NCBI GenBank assembly: GCA_028706995.1
Contig: JAQTVR010000015.1
Span: 1-15,913 of the forward strand
Source: Dehalococcoidales bacterium
Lineage (GTDB): Bacteria > Chloroflexota > Dehalococcoidia > Dehalococcoidales > UBA5627
Reading direction: 5' to 3'
Length of the DNA: 15,913 bases
The notes below the pieces were generated by a model that saw nothing but the letters and a program-made list of their open reading frames with translations, did no database searches and had not been told where the DNA came from. Position numbers and translations under genes: made by a program. How positions within the stretch are numbered: the first letter of the stretch is position 1; each line of letters begins with the position of its first letter. Of this stretch, positions 1-8,600 are shown in pieces.

Positions 1-1
1 T

Positions 2-919
2 GGCGGGATTACGTCAATGCAGTTTGACCCCGTCATAACAGGTATGCCCACAGTTAAATGCGCTGCGGTATTTGGAGGAGAAGTTTTTATTCTCACATAT
101 GCAGGGTTAACAAGGTTTACGGGTGGAGCGATTGAGGATCTATCGACACAGTTGAATGCAGAATGGAACGACATAAGTAGAGTTGCTCACGTGTGGACGT
201 TAGGTTATCAACCTGTGCTCAAATGGTTATATGTATCAAATATAACAGAGGGTACTGTTTATGTTTTTGATATACCTCAAAGACGTTGGATTTGCAAAGA
301 AACAACCAGAGCAAACTATAGATATGCAACGGGTAACCCAAGCGGTAAACTTATATTTACCGACGGCACGAACCAACCCAAATACATTAACCCTAACAAT
401 TACAGAGCAATAGCAGGAACTATATGGTTTCCGTTTACCAGTATAGGTAATCCTACAAGTGATAAGTATCTGCGCAGGATATTTCTAAACTATAAAAATA
501 CTATTAGGATAAGAGCATACGGCAGAATGAATGTAGGTGATACTCCTATTACTCTTCTTGACAAAACTATTTCAAATACATCAAGAACAGGCACAGGTAC
601 TATCTCAAGCAGCGGAACAAGTGTTACTGGAGCAGGTACATTGTTCACCACAGAACTTTGTCCGAATGATACTATTGTTTCAAACTCTCAAACCAAAACA
701 GTTGTAAGTGTTACTGATAATACTCATATGGTTGTTGACTCTGCCTTTACTTCCAGTTTGTCGGGTAAAACGTTTACTTATACAAAAGCCGAGGATGACG
801 AAGCGGTTATCTGTACTTCAAATGAGAGATGGAGGGAAATATCAATACGACTCGATTCAACAGCAACAGGAGCAATGGTTAGCGATGTATCTATTGAATT
901 TGAAGAACGTATAAAATAA
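2..919 (+). CDS. Tail tube / head-tail stabilisation-like beta protein, 5' partial
   Basis: The frame is open from base 2, and the first ATG (17) has no convincing ribosome site, so the true start probably lies left of the window. About 305 residues are visible. The segment is rich in short beta strands with propeller-like spacing (FILTYAGLTRFTGG, GTVYVFDIPQRRW, GKLIFTDGTNQPKYI). It is followed by a Gly/Ser/Thr-rich module at about residues 190-258 of the form GTxxSSGTxVTGxGTxFTTEL...NDTI...VDSAF...FTYTKA, which I know as an insert in many phage structural proteins. It ends with a strand pattern (SIRLDSTATGAMVSDVSIEFEERI) like the C-terminus of P22 gp10-type stabilisation or T7 gp12-type tail proteins. 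Its place directly before appendage genes fits a tail hub. The virion role is well supported; the exact family is an inference. Confidence 0.55.
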   Translation, partial: GGITSMQFDPVITGMPTVKCAAVFGGEVFILTYAGLTRFTGGAIEDLSTQLNAEWNDISRVAHVWTLGYQPVLKWLYVSNITEGTVYVFDIPQRRWICKETTRANYRYATGNPSGKLIFTDGTNQPKYINPNNYRAIAGTIWFPFTSIGNPTSDKYLRRIFLNYKNTIRIRAYGRMNVGDTPITLLDKTISNTSRTGTGTISSSGTSVTGAGTLFTTELCPNDTIVSNSQTKTVVSVTDNTHMVVDSAFTSSLSGKTFTYTKAEDDEAVICTSNERWREISIRLDSTATGAMVSDVSIEFEERIK

Positions 920-931
920 AGAGGAAACTCG

Positions 932-1462
932 ATGAACCAAATTGATGAAAATAAACTGCTTTGGATGCTGAAGATGTGTAATATTACACATAATAATGTG
1001 GTTAACGAAGGCGGAGAATCAAGGCTCAGCCTTTTTGATTTAACGGACGTTTCAGGATCTGCTGATTATACCGCAGGCAAAGTTTTAAGAGCAAACGGAA
1101 CATCTTATACGCCGCAAGCCCTGACAGGGGTTATGATTCCTCTTGAGATTACGGGCGCAACTGCAGGACAACCCGATTACTGTTATGTTGCAAATAACGC
1201 CTCGCAGGTTGTTATAACGCTTCCGGCAACTGCTGTATTTGGTTCACGCATTGCAGTTATCGGCAAAGGCGCAGGCGGTTGGAAGATAGCGCAAAATGCC
1301 GGTCAGACAATTCATTACGGTGAAAAATCAACGGCAACAGGCACAAGCGGTTATATTGAAGCAGGGCATTTCAGCAACTGTATTGAGATTATGAATATTA
1401 CCGCTAACACAGACTGGAAAGTAGTAAACGATCACGGCGCAAAACTTATTATTTTTGCATAA
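932..1462 (+). CDS. Small virion appendage protein (tail fibre-like)
   Basis: A 176-residue protein starting 12 bases after the previous stop, with a GAGG ribosome site. Residues about 33-65 (SLFDLTDVSGSADYTAGKVL) match the 'LxDLTDV...G.VL.ANGT' opening common in phage fibre proteins. The C-terminal about 100 residues form a beta module with the pattern VxITLPATAxxGSxxxVxGxxxxGWKxxxxAGxTIxYG. The next gene carries the same module, so the two are paralogous in this part. No enzyme motif, signal peptide or membrane segment is visible. It is probably exposed on the virion as a fibre, adaptor or decoration subunit. The virion role rests on sequence style and neighbours rather than on a named family. 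Confidence 0.6.
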   Translation: MNQIDENKLLWMLKMCNITHNNVVNEGGESRLSLFDLTDVSGSADYTAGKVLRANGTSYTPQALTGVMIPLEITGATAGQPDYCYVANNASQVVITLPATAVFGSRIAVIGKGAGGWKIAQNAGQTIHYGEKSTATGTSGYIEAGHFSNCIEIMNITANTDWKVVNDHGAKLIIFA

Positions 1463-1490
1463 AATAATTAAAAAATAAAGGAGTAAAATT

Positions 1491-2177
1491 ATGGCAACAG
1501 TACCGCAAAATTCAGTTAACATGCAATTACAGACAAGGGATACAAACGATACTAATATTTTAAATATCGTTTGGAACGAGAATGATACTTCCGACAGAAC
1601 TTTAAACATTGAGGTAAATGGGGATAATCGCACAATTGATTTAACCGGTAACCTGACAGTAGAGGCAGCGTCTATAGTTGATCAGGATTTATCTACAGAT
1701 GCAACGGATGTTGATTTTGGAAGCCTGCAGTTAGGCGGAGCAGGCGCAACAATAGATGAATTTTCTACTGACGGCACAATGGCAGGTAATTCAGATACCG
1801 CCGTGCCTACGGAAAAAGCAGTAAAAACTTATGTCGGCACAGCAACGGCAGGAGTTCTTGCGTGGAATTCAATCACAGCAAACGCAACCGCAGCAGTCAA
1901 TAACGGGTATATTACTAATGATGCAGGAACCTGGGAGGTTACTCTTCCCGCTACTGCAGCAGTTGGATCAATAGTTGAAGTTGTTGGTGGAACTTCGACT
2001 GGCTGGAAACTTATAGCAGCAGCAGGCAACACAATTCAATTTGGAGATTTGATAACTAAGGCAGCAGGAAGTTTAGCCTCAAAAAATCAGCACGATTGTG
2101 TAAGGGTAGTTTGTACTGCAGCGGATACTTCATGGAAAGTTACAACAGGCAGCACTCTTGACGTAGAAGTTTCTTAA
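1491..2177 (+). CDS. Virion appendage protein with DGTMAGNSDTAVPTEKAVKTYV motif
   Basis: A 228-residue protein with a GGAG ribosome site. Residues about 15-60 are polar beta-rich sequence (NDTNILNIVWNENDTSD...). Around residues 86-108 lies a segment matching the 'STDGTxAGNSDTAVPTEKAVKTYV' motif that recurs in phage fibre and baseplate-associated proteins just before a distal domain. The last about 110 residues repeat the module of the preceding gene: EVTLPATAAVGSIVEVVGG, GWKLIAAAGNTIQFGD, then a Cys/Val strand and SWKV. The order of short N-terminal anchor, connector motif and C-terminal beta module suggests a small trimeric appendage. A structural role is likely; host-receptor contact is an inference. 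Confidence 0.65.
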   Translation: MATVPQNSVNMQLQTRDTNDTNILNIVWNENDTSDRTLNIEVNGDNRTIDLTGNLTVEAASIVDQDLSTDATDVDFGSLQLGGAGATIDEFSTDGTMAGNSDTAVPTEKAVKTYVGTATAGVLAWNSITANATAAVNNGYITNDAGTWEVTLPATAAVGSIVEVVGGTSTGWKLIAAAGNTIQFGDLITKAAGSLASKNQHDCVRVVCTAADTSWKVTTGSTLDVEVS

Positions 2178-2190
2178 CAGGAGGGGCATT

Positions 2191-3318
2191 ATGGCAACAA
2201 CAACCCAGACGCCGTTAGGCATACCTTATAATCTTAACGCTTCTTCTGCGCCGACGGTCAACGAGGATGCAGGCGACGGGTATAAAATCGGAAGCATCTG
2301 GATTGACACAACTGCGGATAAATCTTATATCTGCGTTGATGCGACAACAACGGCAGCAGTTTGGTTAGAAATGGGAGGAGGTGGCGGAAGTTTGACTTTT
2401 CCAGCAGATTATATAGCAAGGTATGAAACCACAGGCACAAAGAGCGGATGGACGTATTTAGGAAGTGAAAAAATACCCGATACCTGGGCAAAAAGACTAT
2501 CACTTACTACTGCAAGATCTGGATTGACGGCATCAGTAGTCAGTGATAAAATTTATTGTATTGGTGGGGATACTGGTTCATACTCTAATTTAAATGAGGC
2601 ATACGATCCATCTGCTGATACTTGGACAACTAAAACTGCCATGACTACAGCAAGACGATATTTAGCCTCTGCAGTAGTTAGCGGTAAAATATATGCAATA
2701 GGTGGTTATACAGGGTCTGCTTCTAATAAAAATGAAGAATATGATCCTGTAGGTAATTCCTGGGCAACTAAAACCGACATGACTACTGCAAGATATGAAT
2801 TAACTTGTTCTACGGTTAATGGTAAAATATATGCAATTGGTGGAACTACAGGATCAGTATCTAAAAAGTGTGAAGAATATGATCCTGTAGGTAATTCCTG
2901 GGCAACTAAAACCGACATGACGACTGCAAGAAGAATTTTATGCTCTGCGGTAGTAAATGATAAAATATATTGTATTGGTGGGGATACTGGTTCAGGTGTT
3001 TCTGCTAAATGTGAAGAATATGATCCATCTTCTGATACTTGGACAACTAAAGCAGATATGCCTACTGCAAGACGTGGATGTTGTGCTGCTGTTGTTAACA
3101 ATAAAATATATGTTATGGGAGGACTCTCTGCAATTGTTGAAGTTTATGATCCCTCTACAAATTCATGGATTACAGGAACCACTATGCTTGTAGTAAATAT
3201 TTCTTCTGCCTCTGCTGTTGTTAATGGTAAAATATATGTAATTAGTGGAACTATAAGTAATGATATTAACCAGGAACTTACTCCTGCCACAGTATTATAC
3301 CTATACTCAAAAGACTAA
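2191..3318 (+). CDS. Tail fibre-like protein with six Kelch repeats (beta-propeller)
   Basis: A 375-residue protein behind a strong AGGAGG site 13 bases after the previous stop. Residues 1-61 form a virion-type N-terminal module (GDGYKIGSIWIDTTADKSYI...AAVWLEM), common at the start of phage tail proteins, followed by a Gly linker (62-66). Residues about 97-375 are Kelch repeats of about 46 residues. 'KIYxxGG' strands occur at about 120, 166, 212, 258, 305 and 347 (the last is KIYVISG), alternating with 'xYDPxxxxWxTxxxMxTAR'. Six blades are present, and the final LYLYSK strand could close the ring with the N-terminal part. Kelch propellers bind proteins or glycans, so a receptor-binding or adhesion role is plausible. 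Catalytic Kelch oxidases also exist, but I see no evidence for one here. Confidence 0.8.
   Translation: MATTTQTPLGIPYNLNASSAPTVNEDAGDGYKIGSIWIDTTADKSYICVDATTTAAVWLEMGGGGGSLTFPADYIARYETTGTKSGWTYLGSEKIPDTWAKRLSLTTARSGLTASVVSDKIYCIGGDTGSYSNLNEAYDPSADTWTTKTAMTTARRYLASAVVSGKIYAIGGYTGSASNKNEEYDPVGNSWATKTDMTTARYELTCSTVNGKIYAIGGTTGSVSKKCEEYDPVGNSWATKTDMTTARRILCSAVVNDKIYCIGGDTGSGVSAKCEEYDPSSDTWTTKADMPTARRGCCAAVVNNKIYVMGGLSAIVEVYDPSTNSWITGTTMLVVNISSASAVVNGKIYVISGTISNDINQELTPATVLYLYSKD
2554..3051 (+). repeat. Near-identical DNA repeats inside the Kelch gene
   Basis: A perfect 50-base repeat occurs at 2734-2783 and 2872-2921, exactly 138 bases (46 codons, one blade) apart. A perfect 27-base repeat occurs at 2554-2580 and 2968-2994, which is 414 bases or three blades apart. 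A 30-base repeat with one mismatch occurs at 2605-2634 and 3022-3051, 417 bases apart. Identity at the DNA level, including synonymous positions, points to recent blade duplication or gene conversion rather than protein-level conservation alone. Confidence 0.9.
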
Positions 3319-3329
3319 GGAGGTTTTAT

Positions 3330-3554
3330 ATGGACGAAGTAACGCAATTGCAAAATGAAATTTCAACGCTTGATTCGGAAATAGTGGAAAACAGAGAAGC
3401 AGTTGAGAGCCTGAAAGCATATATTGCTTCATTACAATTAGAAATTGAGGAAGCCCGTGAACAGATAGAGATAAAACAGGGGCATACTATTGTCAATGAG
3501 GCAAAAATTGAGAATAGAAGAGAGCAGATACGAGAAAAACTAAAAGTAAAGTAA
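3330..3554 (+). CDS. Small coiled-coil protein
   Basis: A 74-residue protein with a GGAGG site directly before the start. Almost the whole length is charged amphipathic helix (about residues 3-45 and 52-72) with Leu/Ile/Val at heptad-like positions, a short break at GHTIV, and no Cys, Trp or aromatic core. It lies last in the appendage group and before a terminator. It could be a fibre chaperone, a trimerisation or linker subunit, or a small phage protein with another role. I recognise no family. The coding call is good because of the ribosome site, the tight spacing and the helical composition. Confidence 0.6.
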   Translation: MDEVTQLQNEISTLDSEIVENREAVESLKAYIASLQLEIEEAREQIEIKQGHTIVNEAKIENRREQIREKLKVK

Positions 3555-3589
3555 TAACAGAACAATATAGCAGAGCAATCATAGACAGC

Positions 3590-3619
3590 AATAAACCCCG
3601 TACGGGGTTATTTTATTTC
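3590..3619 (+). terminator. Intrinsic terminator after the appendage genes
   Basis: The arms AACCCC (3594-3599) and GGGGTT (3604-3609) pair perfectly around a GTAC loop. They extend by three A-T pairs past a bulged A, and ATTTTATTTC follows. It sits in the 78-base gap between the coiled-coil gene and the next structural gene. It may reduce rather than end transcription, because I see no convincing promoter between it and 3633. Confidence 0.7.
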
Positions 3620-3632
3620 GGAGGTAATCGAT

Positions 3633-4586
3633 ATGGCTAATATGCAGTACCCGTTTGATTTCAACAAATTAGCAGGGCTGAACCAACAGGTTTTAAAACC
3701 ACAGGCACAGATACAGGCAAACCCGCTTAATCCCCTCAAGCCTGGTATGGGTCAGATAGGCGGGTATGCTCAGCCACAGGCACAACCTTCCCCTAAACCT
3801 ACCCAACAGGTTACCCCACAGCAGACTCAATACACACCACAGGGTGTTCAGTCAACTCAAATGACCCGATACACTCCACAGGCAACAAGAACGACTCAGA
3901 ACACACCACAGGGCACTCCACAGAGTAGGGGAATGACGAGTGCAGGGTATTTTGAGAAACATGATTTACCTCAAATGCCAAATAATAGCAGTAGTAGTTA
4001 TACGGCAATGAAACCTTATGACACAACAGCGCAGACACAACAACTTATGCCACAAGCCGAACAGATGATCCAATCATTATTCGGCAACACACAGGCTCCT
4101 CCTGGCGGTTACGGGGATTCGACAACTGCAGTGAGATTAGCGCAGAATAGGGCTAATCAAGTGCTGGCGATGTTCAATAATTTACTTCAGGGCAGCCAAT
4201 GGTCTTATGCTCAGCAACAGCAGGCACAACAGGCAGCAGCGCAGCAACAGGCACAGGAAGAGTATCATCAGGCACTGTTAGACTGGCAACGTGAACAGTG
4301 GCTTAAGGAAGAAGAATGGAAAAGAAAAGAATGGGAAAAACAAAATTACAAACCTGATAATGTTTCCTATTTGCCCGATCTTATTGGCGGTGGATTAGGT
4401 AATCATGGTTCAGGCGGTGGTGGTGGCGGTAGTAATAGTTCAAGTGGTGGTTCAGGCGGTGGTGGTAGTAATACTTATACTCCTGGAGCGTATAATGATC
4501 TCAACAACTATGGGAATGGAACATATGGACAATTTGATTATGCGCCTTTTAATATTGATACATCAGGCGATTTATCTATTATCTAA
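3633..4586 (+). CDS. Gln/Pro/Gly-rich protein, putative internal virion or ejection protein
   Basis: A 317-residue protein with a GGAGGT site. Layout: residues about 20-100 are Gln/Pro/Thr-rich and probably disordered, with repeated TPQ units. Residues about 133-185 look helical. Residues 190-238 form a Gln/Ala-rich, then Trp/Glu/Lys-rich helix (AQQQQAQQAAAQQQAQ, DWQREQWLKEEEW). Residues 252-280 are a nearly pure Gly/Ser hinge, followed by a Tyr/Asn/Asp-rich tail. No enzyme motif is seen. It is the first of three adjacent genes that precede the recombinase, the size order and position expected for an ejection trio (small, medium, giant), as with P22 gp7/gp20/gp16 or T7 gp14/gp15/gp16. That match is by position and style only. 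Confidence 0.55.
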   Translation: MANMQYPFDFNKLAGLNQQVLKPQAQIQANPLNPLKPGMGQIGGYAQPQAQPSPKPTQQVTPQQTQYTPQGVQSTQMTRYTPQATRTTQNTPQGTPQSRGMTSAGYFEKHDLPQMPNNSSSSYTAMKPYDTTAQTQQLMPQAEQMIQSLFGNTQAPPGGYGDSTTAVRLAQNRANQVLAMFNNLLQGSQWSYAQQQQAQQAAAQQQAQEEYHQALLDWQREQWLKEEEWKRKEWEKQNYKPDNVSYLPDLIGGGLGNHGSGGGGGGSNSSSGGSGGGGSNTYTPGAYNDLNNYGNGTYGQFDYAPFNIDTSGDLSII

Positions 4587-4605
4587 ACGAAGGAGGTAAA
4601 CAACA

Positions 4606-5643
4606 ATGCAAGAACTAAATGTACCCGAATGGCAAGGGTTACCAAGTTATGATATTGCTCAACGTGCGCCTGATGATATTGAACGGTTACGGCGTGAAAC
4701 AGAAAATTTAAAGCGAAAAAGAGAAATACAGGAGCACATTGACGATCTTAACAAAACGATAGATCCAAGAAACCCTTCTCGTTCTATCAAAATAAAAAAA
4801 CAAATTTGGGATCTTGAGGATTATCGCAATAAAATAAGCCAAGCAGAAAATGAAAGAAACAAAACGGAACAGGACAGGGTTCAATCAGTTCTTGAACGTA
4901 ACAGAACTGGTCAAGATCCTTGGAAAAATGTTGGGTTTGGACAAATGCCCGTTTCCGGCGGTACTATGACAAGCGGTGGACAAACAACATCTGTACCTCA
5001 ATACGGTATGCCTAATCCCAAAATCATGCAACAGTACCAACAGGCAATAGCACAGAAGCCGACATTTGCGCAGATGCAGAAGAACCCGTTAGAGTCAATT
5101 TACAGAACGGCTAATATCCCGACATTCTCGCCTGAACAGCAAGAACAACAAACGCAAATGTTTGGGCAAGAAAAAACTTTATATGATCTACAACAGGCAG
5201 AATTAGCACGTAAGGCAACTGCACGACAGAATGAGTTGAACCGTAGAAGTAAAGAGAGAATAGCAGCAATCGAAGCGGAAAAATCTAACAAAATAAGAGA
5301 TGCCGTTTTAAAATACAGTCTTACCCCATTAAATATTTATGATAAAGACAGACCAGGTAAAGTGATAGGAAAACGTTATCCAACAAAAGAAGAAGTTGCA
5401 TTATATTCAAATCAAATTGAAACAATTGGTATTATACCTCAAACAAATACAACTGCACCTAAACAACAAACTACTTTTATAAATTATAAACCAACTGCAA
5501 AAGATCAAGAAGCATATAATCGATTATTAAAATATTCTGCTAAAGAAAGAATATTAAAGTTATCACGTAATAAAGATAAAACTAAAAAAGCCGGCGCAAA
5601 TTATGAATGGCTTATCTGGAAACTTGGTGGAGGATCTAAATAA
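4606..5643 (+). CDS. Coiled-coil protein, putative internal virion or ejection protein
   Basis: A 345-residue protein with an AAGGAGGT site. Residues about 24-100 are strongly charged helix with coiled-coil character (IERLRRETENLKRKREIQEH onward). Residues 105-180 are Gly/Gln/Pro/Met-rich and likely flexible. Residues 185-235 form a second long helix with many Glu, Arg and Ala. The C-terminal about 100 residues are Lys-rich and end in WLIWKLGGGSK. The last codons contain the ribosome site of the giant gene. No known catalytic motif is seen. I infer it belongs to the same internal virion set as its two neighbours; a scaffold or minor structural protein is the alternative. Confidence 0.55.
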   Translation: MQELNVPEWQGLPSYDIAQRAPDDIERLRRETENLKRKREIQEHIDDLNKTIDPRNPSRSIKIKKQIWDLEDYRNKISQAENERNKTEQDRVQSVLERNRTGQDPWKNVGFGQMPVSGGTMTSGGQTTSVPQYGMPNPKIMQQYQQAIAQKPTFAQMQKNPLESIYRTANIPTFSPEQQEQQTQMFGQEKTLYDLQQAELARKATARQNELNRRSKERIAAIEAEKSNKIRDAVLKYSLTPLNIYDKDRPGKVIGKRYPTKEEVALYSNQIETIGIIPQTNTTAPKQQTTFINYKPTAKDQEAYNRLLKYSAKERILKLSRNKDKTKKAGANYEWLIWKLGGGSK

Positions 5644-5644
5644 A

Positions 5645-8600
5645 ATGGGAAACTTTGATTTCTATGATGAAGAACCTAATATTCCTACACAAAAACCAAT
5701 TAAAAACAAAATAAAAAATAAGGGAAACTTTGATTTCTATGATGAAGAAATTAAGACTCCTCCACAAAACCCTGTTATACCCAAAACCAAAAAGCAGTTT
5801 AAACCCGTTAAAGGTTTCCTTGACTTTGCTACTACCTTAATGCCTAAAGACCAAACCGCTGTTGACCAAGTAAATTTTCAATCCAAAATCGATGAACACA
5901 CAGACCTGGTAAATAGAATTGCTAAGGCAGAATCCAATTCGGCTCAAGGTAAACCCTCTGTTTCTCCTGATATTTTGAATAGATGGAAACAGCAGGCGCA
6001 TAAAGTTGGTATAAACGCTACAAAACAAGGATTTGAAGCGAATAAACCTAAACTCGCAGGGTTTCCTGAATATTATTTAAACTCCATAAAATTTCCAATG
6101 CAACTCACTCAAGCCGGCATAAAAACTATTGGCGATATTGCAGGAAACCAAGAATTTTTAACTCCAAAAACAGGACGAACCCCTCAAAGTATGGCAAAGG
6201 AAACATTCAATAAAGAAAATTATAATAAATTTTTAAATAATCTTGCAGATACCCAACAATGGCGCCTGAACACTACTAAACATGAAATTGAGAACCCTAC
6301 TGCACATACTATGGGAAATATAGCAGCAGGTATTCAAAATCCTTGGCTTAGAGAAGGTGTAACTGCTGCAGGAGTTGCCGGAAGTGAAGGTACTCAATTC
6401 GCAACAGATCCTATTAATTGGCTTATTCCTGGCGCATCAAAGGCAGCAGGTAAATTATTGCCTATACTTGAAACTGACATAAACTATCTTAACCGCATAA
6501 AGAATATTTCTAACATCGCCAATTTAAACAAAGGGATGAGTTCAGCAGAAGGTCTTCTTTCTCAACCCTCAAAGGTTAATATGGCTACTGAATACATTAA
6601 TAAACTTGGAAAAGAATCCCAAGGGCTTCCAATAGAAGCGAATCGTCCTATAATGGGAGAAGCGAAAACAAACTTTATAAATCAACGTGAAGTTCTTCGC
6701 GGAATGAAACAACTACCCGCCGGTAACGTTACTCCTCCAAGCAATGTGCAGGGAATGCCCCTTGGTTCAACCCCTTCTCAACCGCCTCCAACATCACCAA
6801 AGTTATTAAGTGCTCCTGCCGGCGGGGTACTTCGTAAAGCGCAAACAGTTCAATCTATTATAGAACCGTTATCAGTGAAAAAGGTTGCTTTAGGGATGTA
6901 TGTTGAGCCGGCAAACGAACCGTTATTAACTCAAAACGGCATTGAGTTTAAACCAAGCAAACTGAAAAATAATCCCGATTGGCTTTTTGTATCTAAAAAA
7001 GAAATGGCAAAGACTATCAAAGGGACAGAAGATATAACACTACCTGCAGGAAATATGAAAGTAAGTCAACTTCCTCCTGCATTATCGCCTGAAATAGAAT
7101 CTAAAATAGCACAGATGGATGCACAAGTACAAGGTAAATACCAACGTCCACAGTTTAAACAAACTAAAATAACAGAACGTCCAACAACACCAATACCTCC
7201 ATCTGAATTAGAACCTAAGGTTACTGAACCTAAAGAGATATTAAATAAGCCTATATCAGAGCAACAGTTAGACGCAATATTAGAACGAGTAAAAGCAGAA
7301 CAGGTTAAAGGAAATATTAAACCAATACAGACAACAGAGGCAAAAATAACTCCGGAGAGTATTAATAAATCACAATATGAAAATAAAATAGCACAGATTA
7401 TTGACAAAAATAAAATGGGTGAGATGAAATTTAAAGTTGGCAATAAAGAAGTTATCGAAACGATGCTTCCGCCTGAACAACAGTATCCATTTAATAAAAA
7501 ACTATTAACAGAAAAATATCCTCCTACTATTGAAAGACCTAATGAAGTATCAACAGAAACTGTACAACCTACTGTTGAAACTGTACAACCTACTGCTCAA
7601 CCTATGCCAAAGGTATTCGAAAAAATCGAACAACTGAAACCTACTGAACCTATTGCAAAAGTACAAGGAAATGAACCATCAGAAAAAATCGGACAGTTGC
7701 CAACCAATAAACCTATGAATAGGGAAGAGGCTGGAATTACTTATGATTATAGTCATCAAAAAGAAGATAAATTAAGATACGAAAATAATTCTCCGAGAAC
7801 TATTGTAAATATTGATATTGATACTGCAAAAAGATTAGGTTATGATAAAAATAATATTAAAACTTTTGATAATTTTATTAGAAATTTCAATAAAGAAAAA
7901 TTTGGAGATAATTATAATGAATATTTAGATCCACAACTTGATAATTTTATAACCGTTAAAATAAAACCTACTGATGAACTTAAATCTCCTATAATCAAAC
8001 CGTCCACAAAAATAGAACAACCAAAACAACCCTTACCCTCTCCAATTCAAACAACAAAATCCCGTATTTATTTCAACAGTACCGATACAGCGAAATTAAA
8101 AGACGCAGGATTAGATCCAAAAATAACCGCTAATAAACAACGGGTTTATGTTGATAAGCCTGCATACGAAGCAAAACAAGTTCTTGGTAAAGGCAATAAA
8201 TACAGTAGTCAAACCGGTGGCGTATTTAATTTTATGAAACGTCCAAAATTAGTTGATGATCTTTATAAAGAAGTAGATAAGATTAATAAAACACCGGAGG
8301 GGCATGAATTAACCACACCTATAACTGATGCTGCAGTTAAAATAATCTCTAATATTATTGAACCTATAACGGACAGATTGGCTAAAAAATGGGGATACGG
8401 TAATACAGAAAATTTCATAAACAAAGGAATGCTTCATGGGTTAACCCCTAAACAGGTAAGAGATGTTTTATCTTTCGCAAAGTCATTCTCTGAAAAAGAA
8501 ATGGCGGGTATTTATCCCCAAATACGTAACCTTGTTAAGGAAGGTTATTTAGAACCTGGGGAATATTACAACAAATTTTCTCAAGCACAATTAAACGTTA

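Noticed and set aside
1016..1042. Small AAGGC-TCA-GCCTT hairpin followed by T-rich sequence inside an appendage gene
   Set aside because: Only a five-base stem, inside coding sequence, with no operon break nearby; too weak to call a terminator.
2706..3101. 131-residue open frame on the minus strand opposite the Kelch repeats
   Set aside because: It mirrors the repeats of the plus-strand gene and has no ribosome site or plausible protein character.
5603..5644. Upstream in-frame ATG extending the giant protein by 14 residues
   Set aside because: It lies inside the preceding gene without a good ribosome site, whereas the ATG at 5645 has GGAGG at a proper distance and begins exactly at the repeated peptide.
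5860..5960. 'RIAKAESN' near the N-terminus of the giant protein, reminiscent of a lytic transglycosylase Glu-Ser motif
   Set aside because: The following conserved blocks of the transglycosylase fold (GxxGLMQ-type and later motifs) are not present.
7066..7443. 125-residue open frame on the minus strand opposite the giant gene
   Set aside because: Shadow of a biased-composition coding region; no start signal, and opposite to a clearly coding plus-strand frame.
7556..7595. 19-base near-tandem repeat coding VETVQPT twice
   Set aside because: Ordinary low-complexity linker expansion in a Pro/Thr-rich stretch; not considered a separate element.
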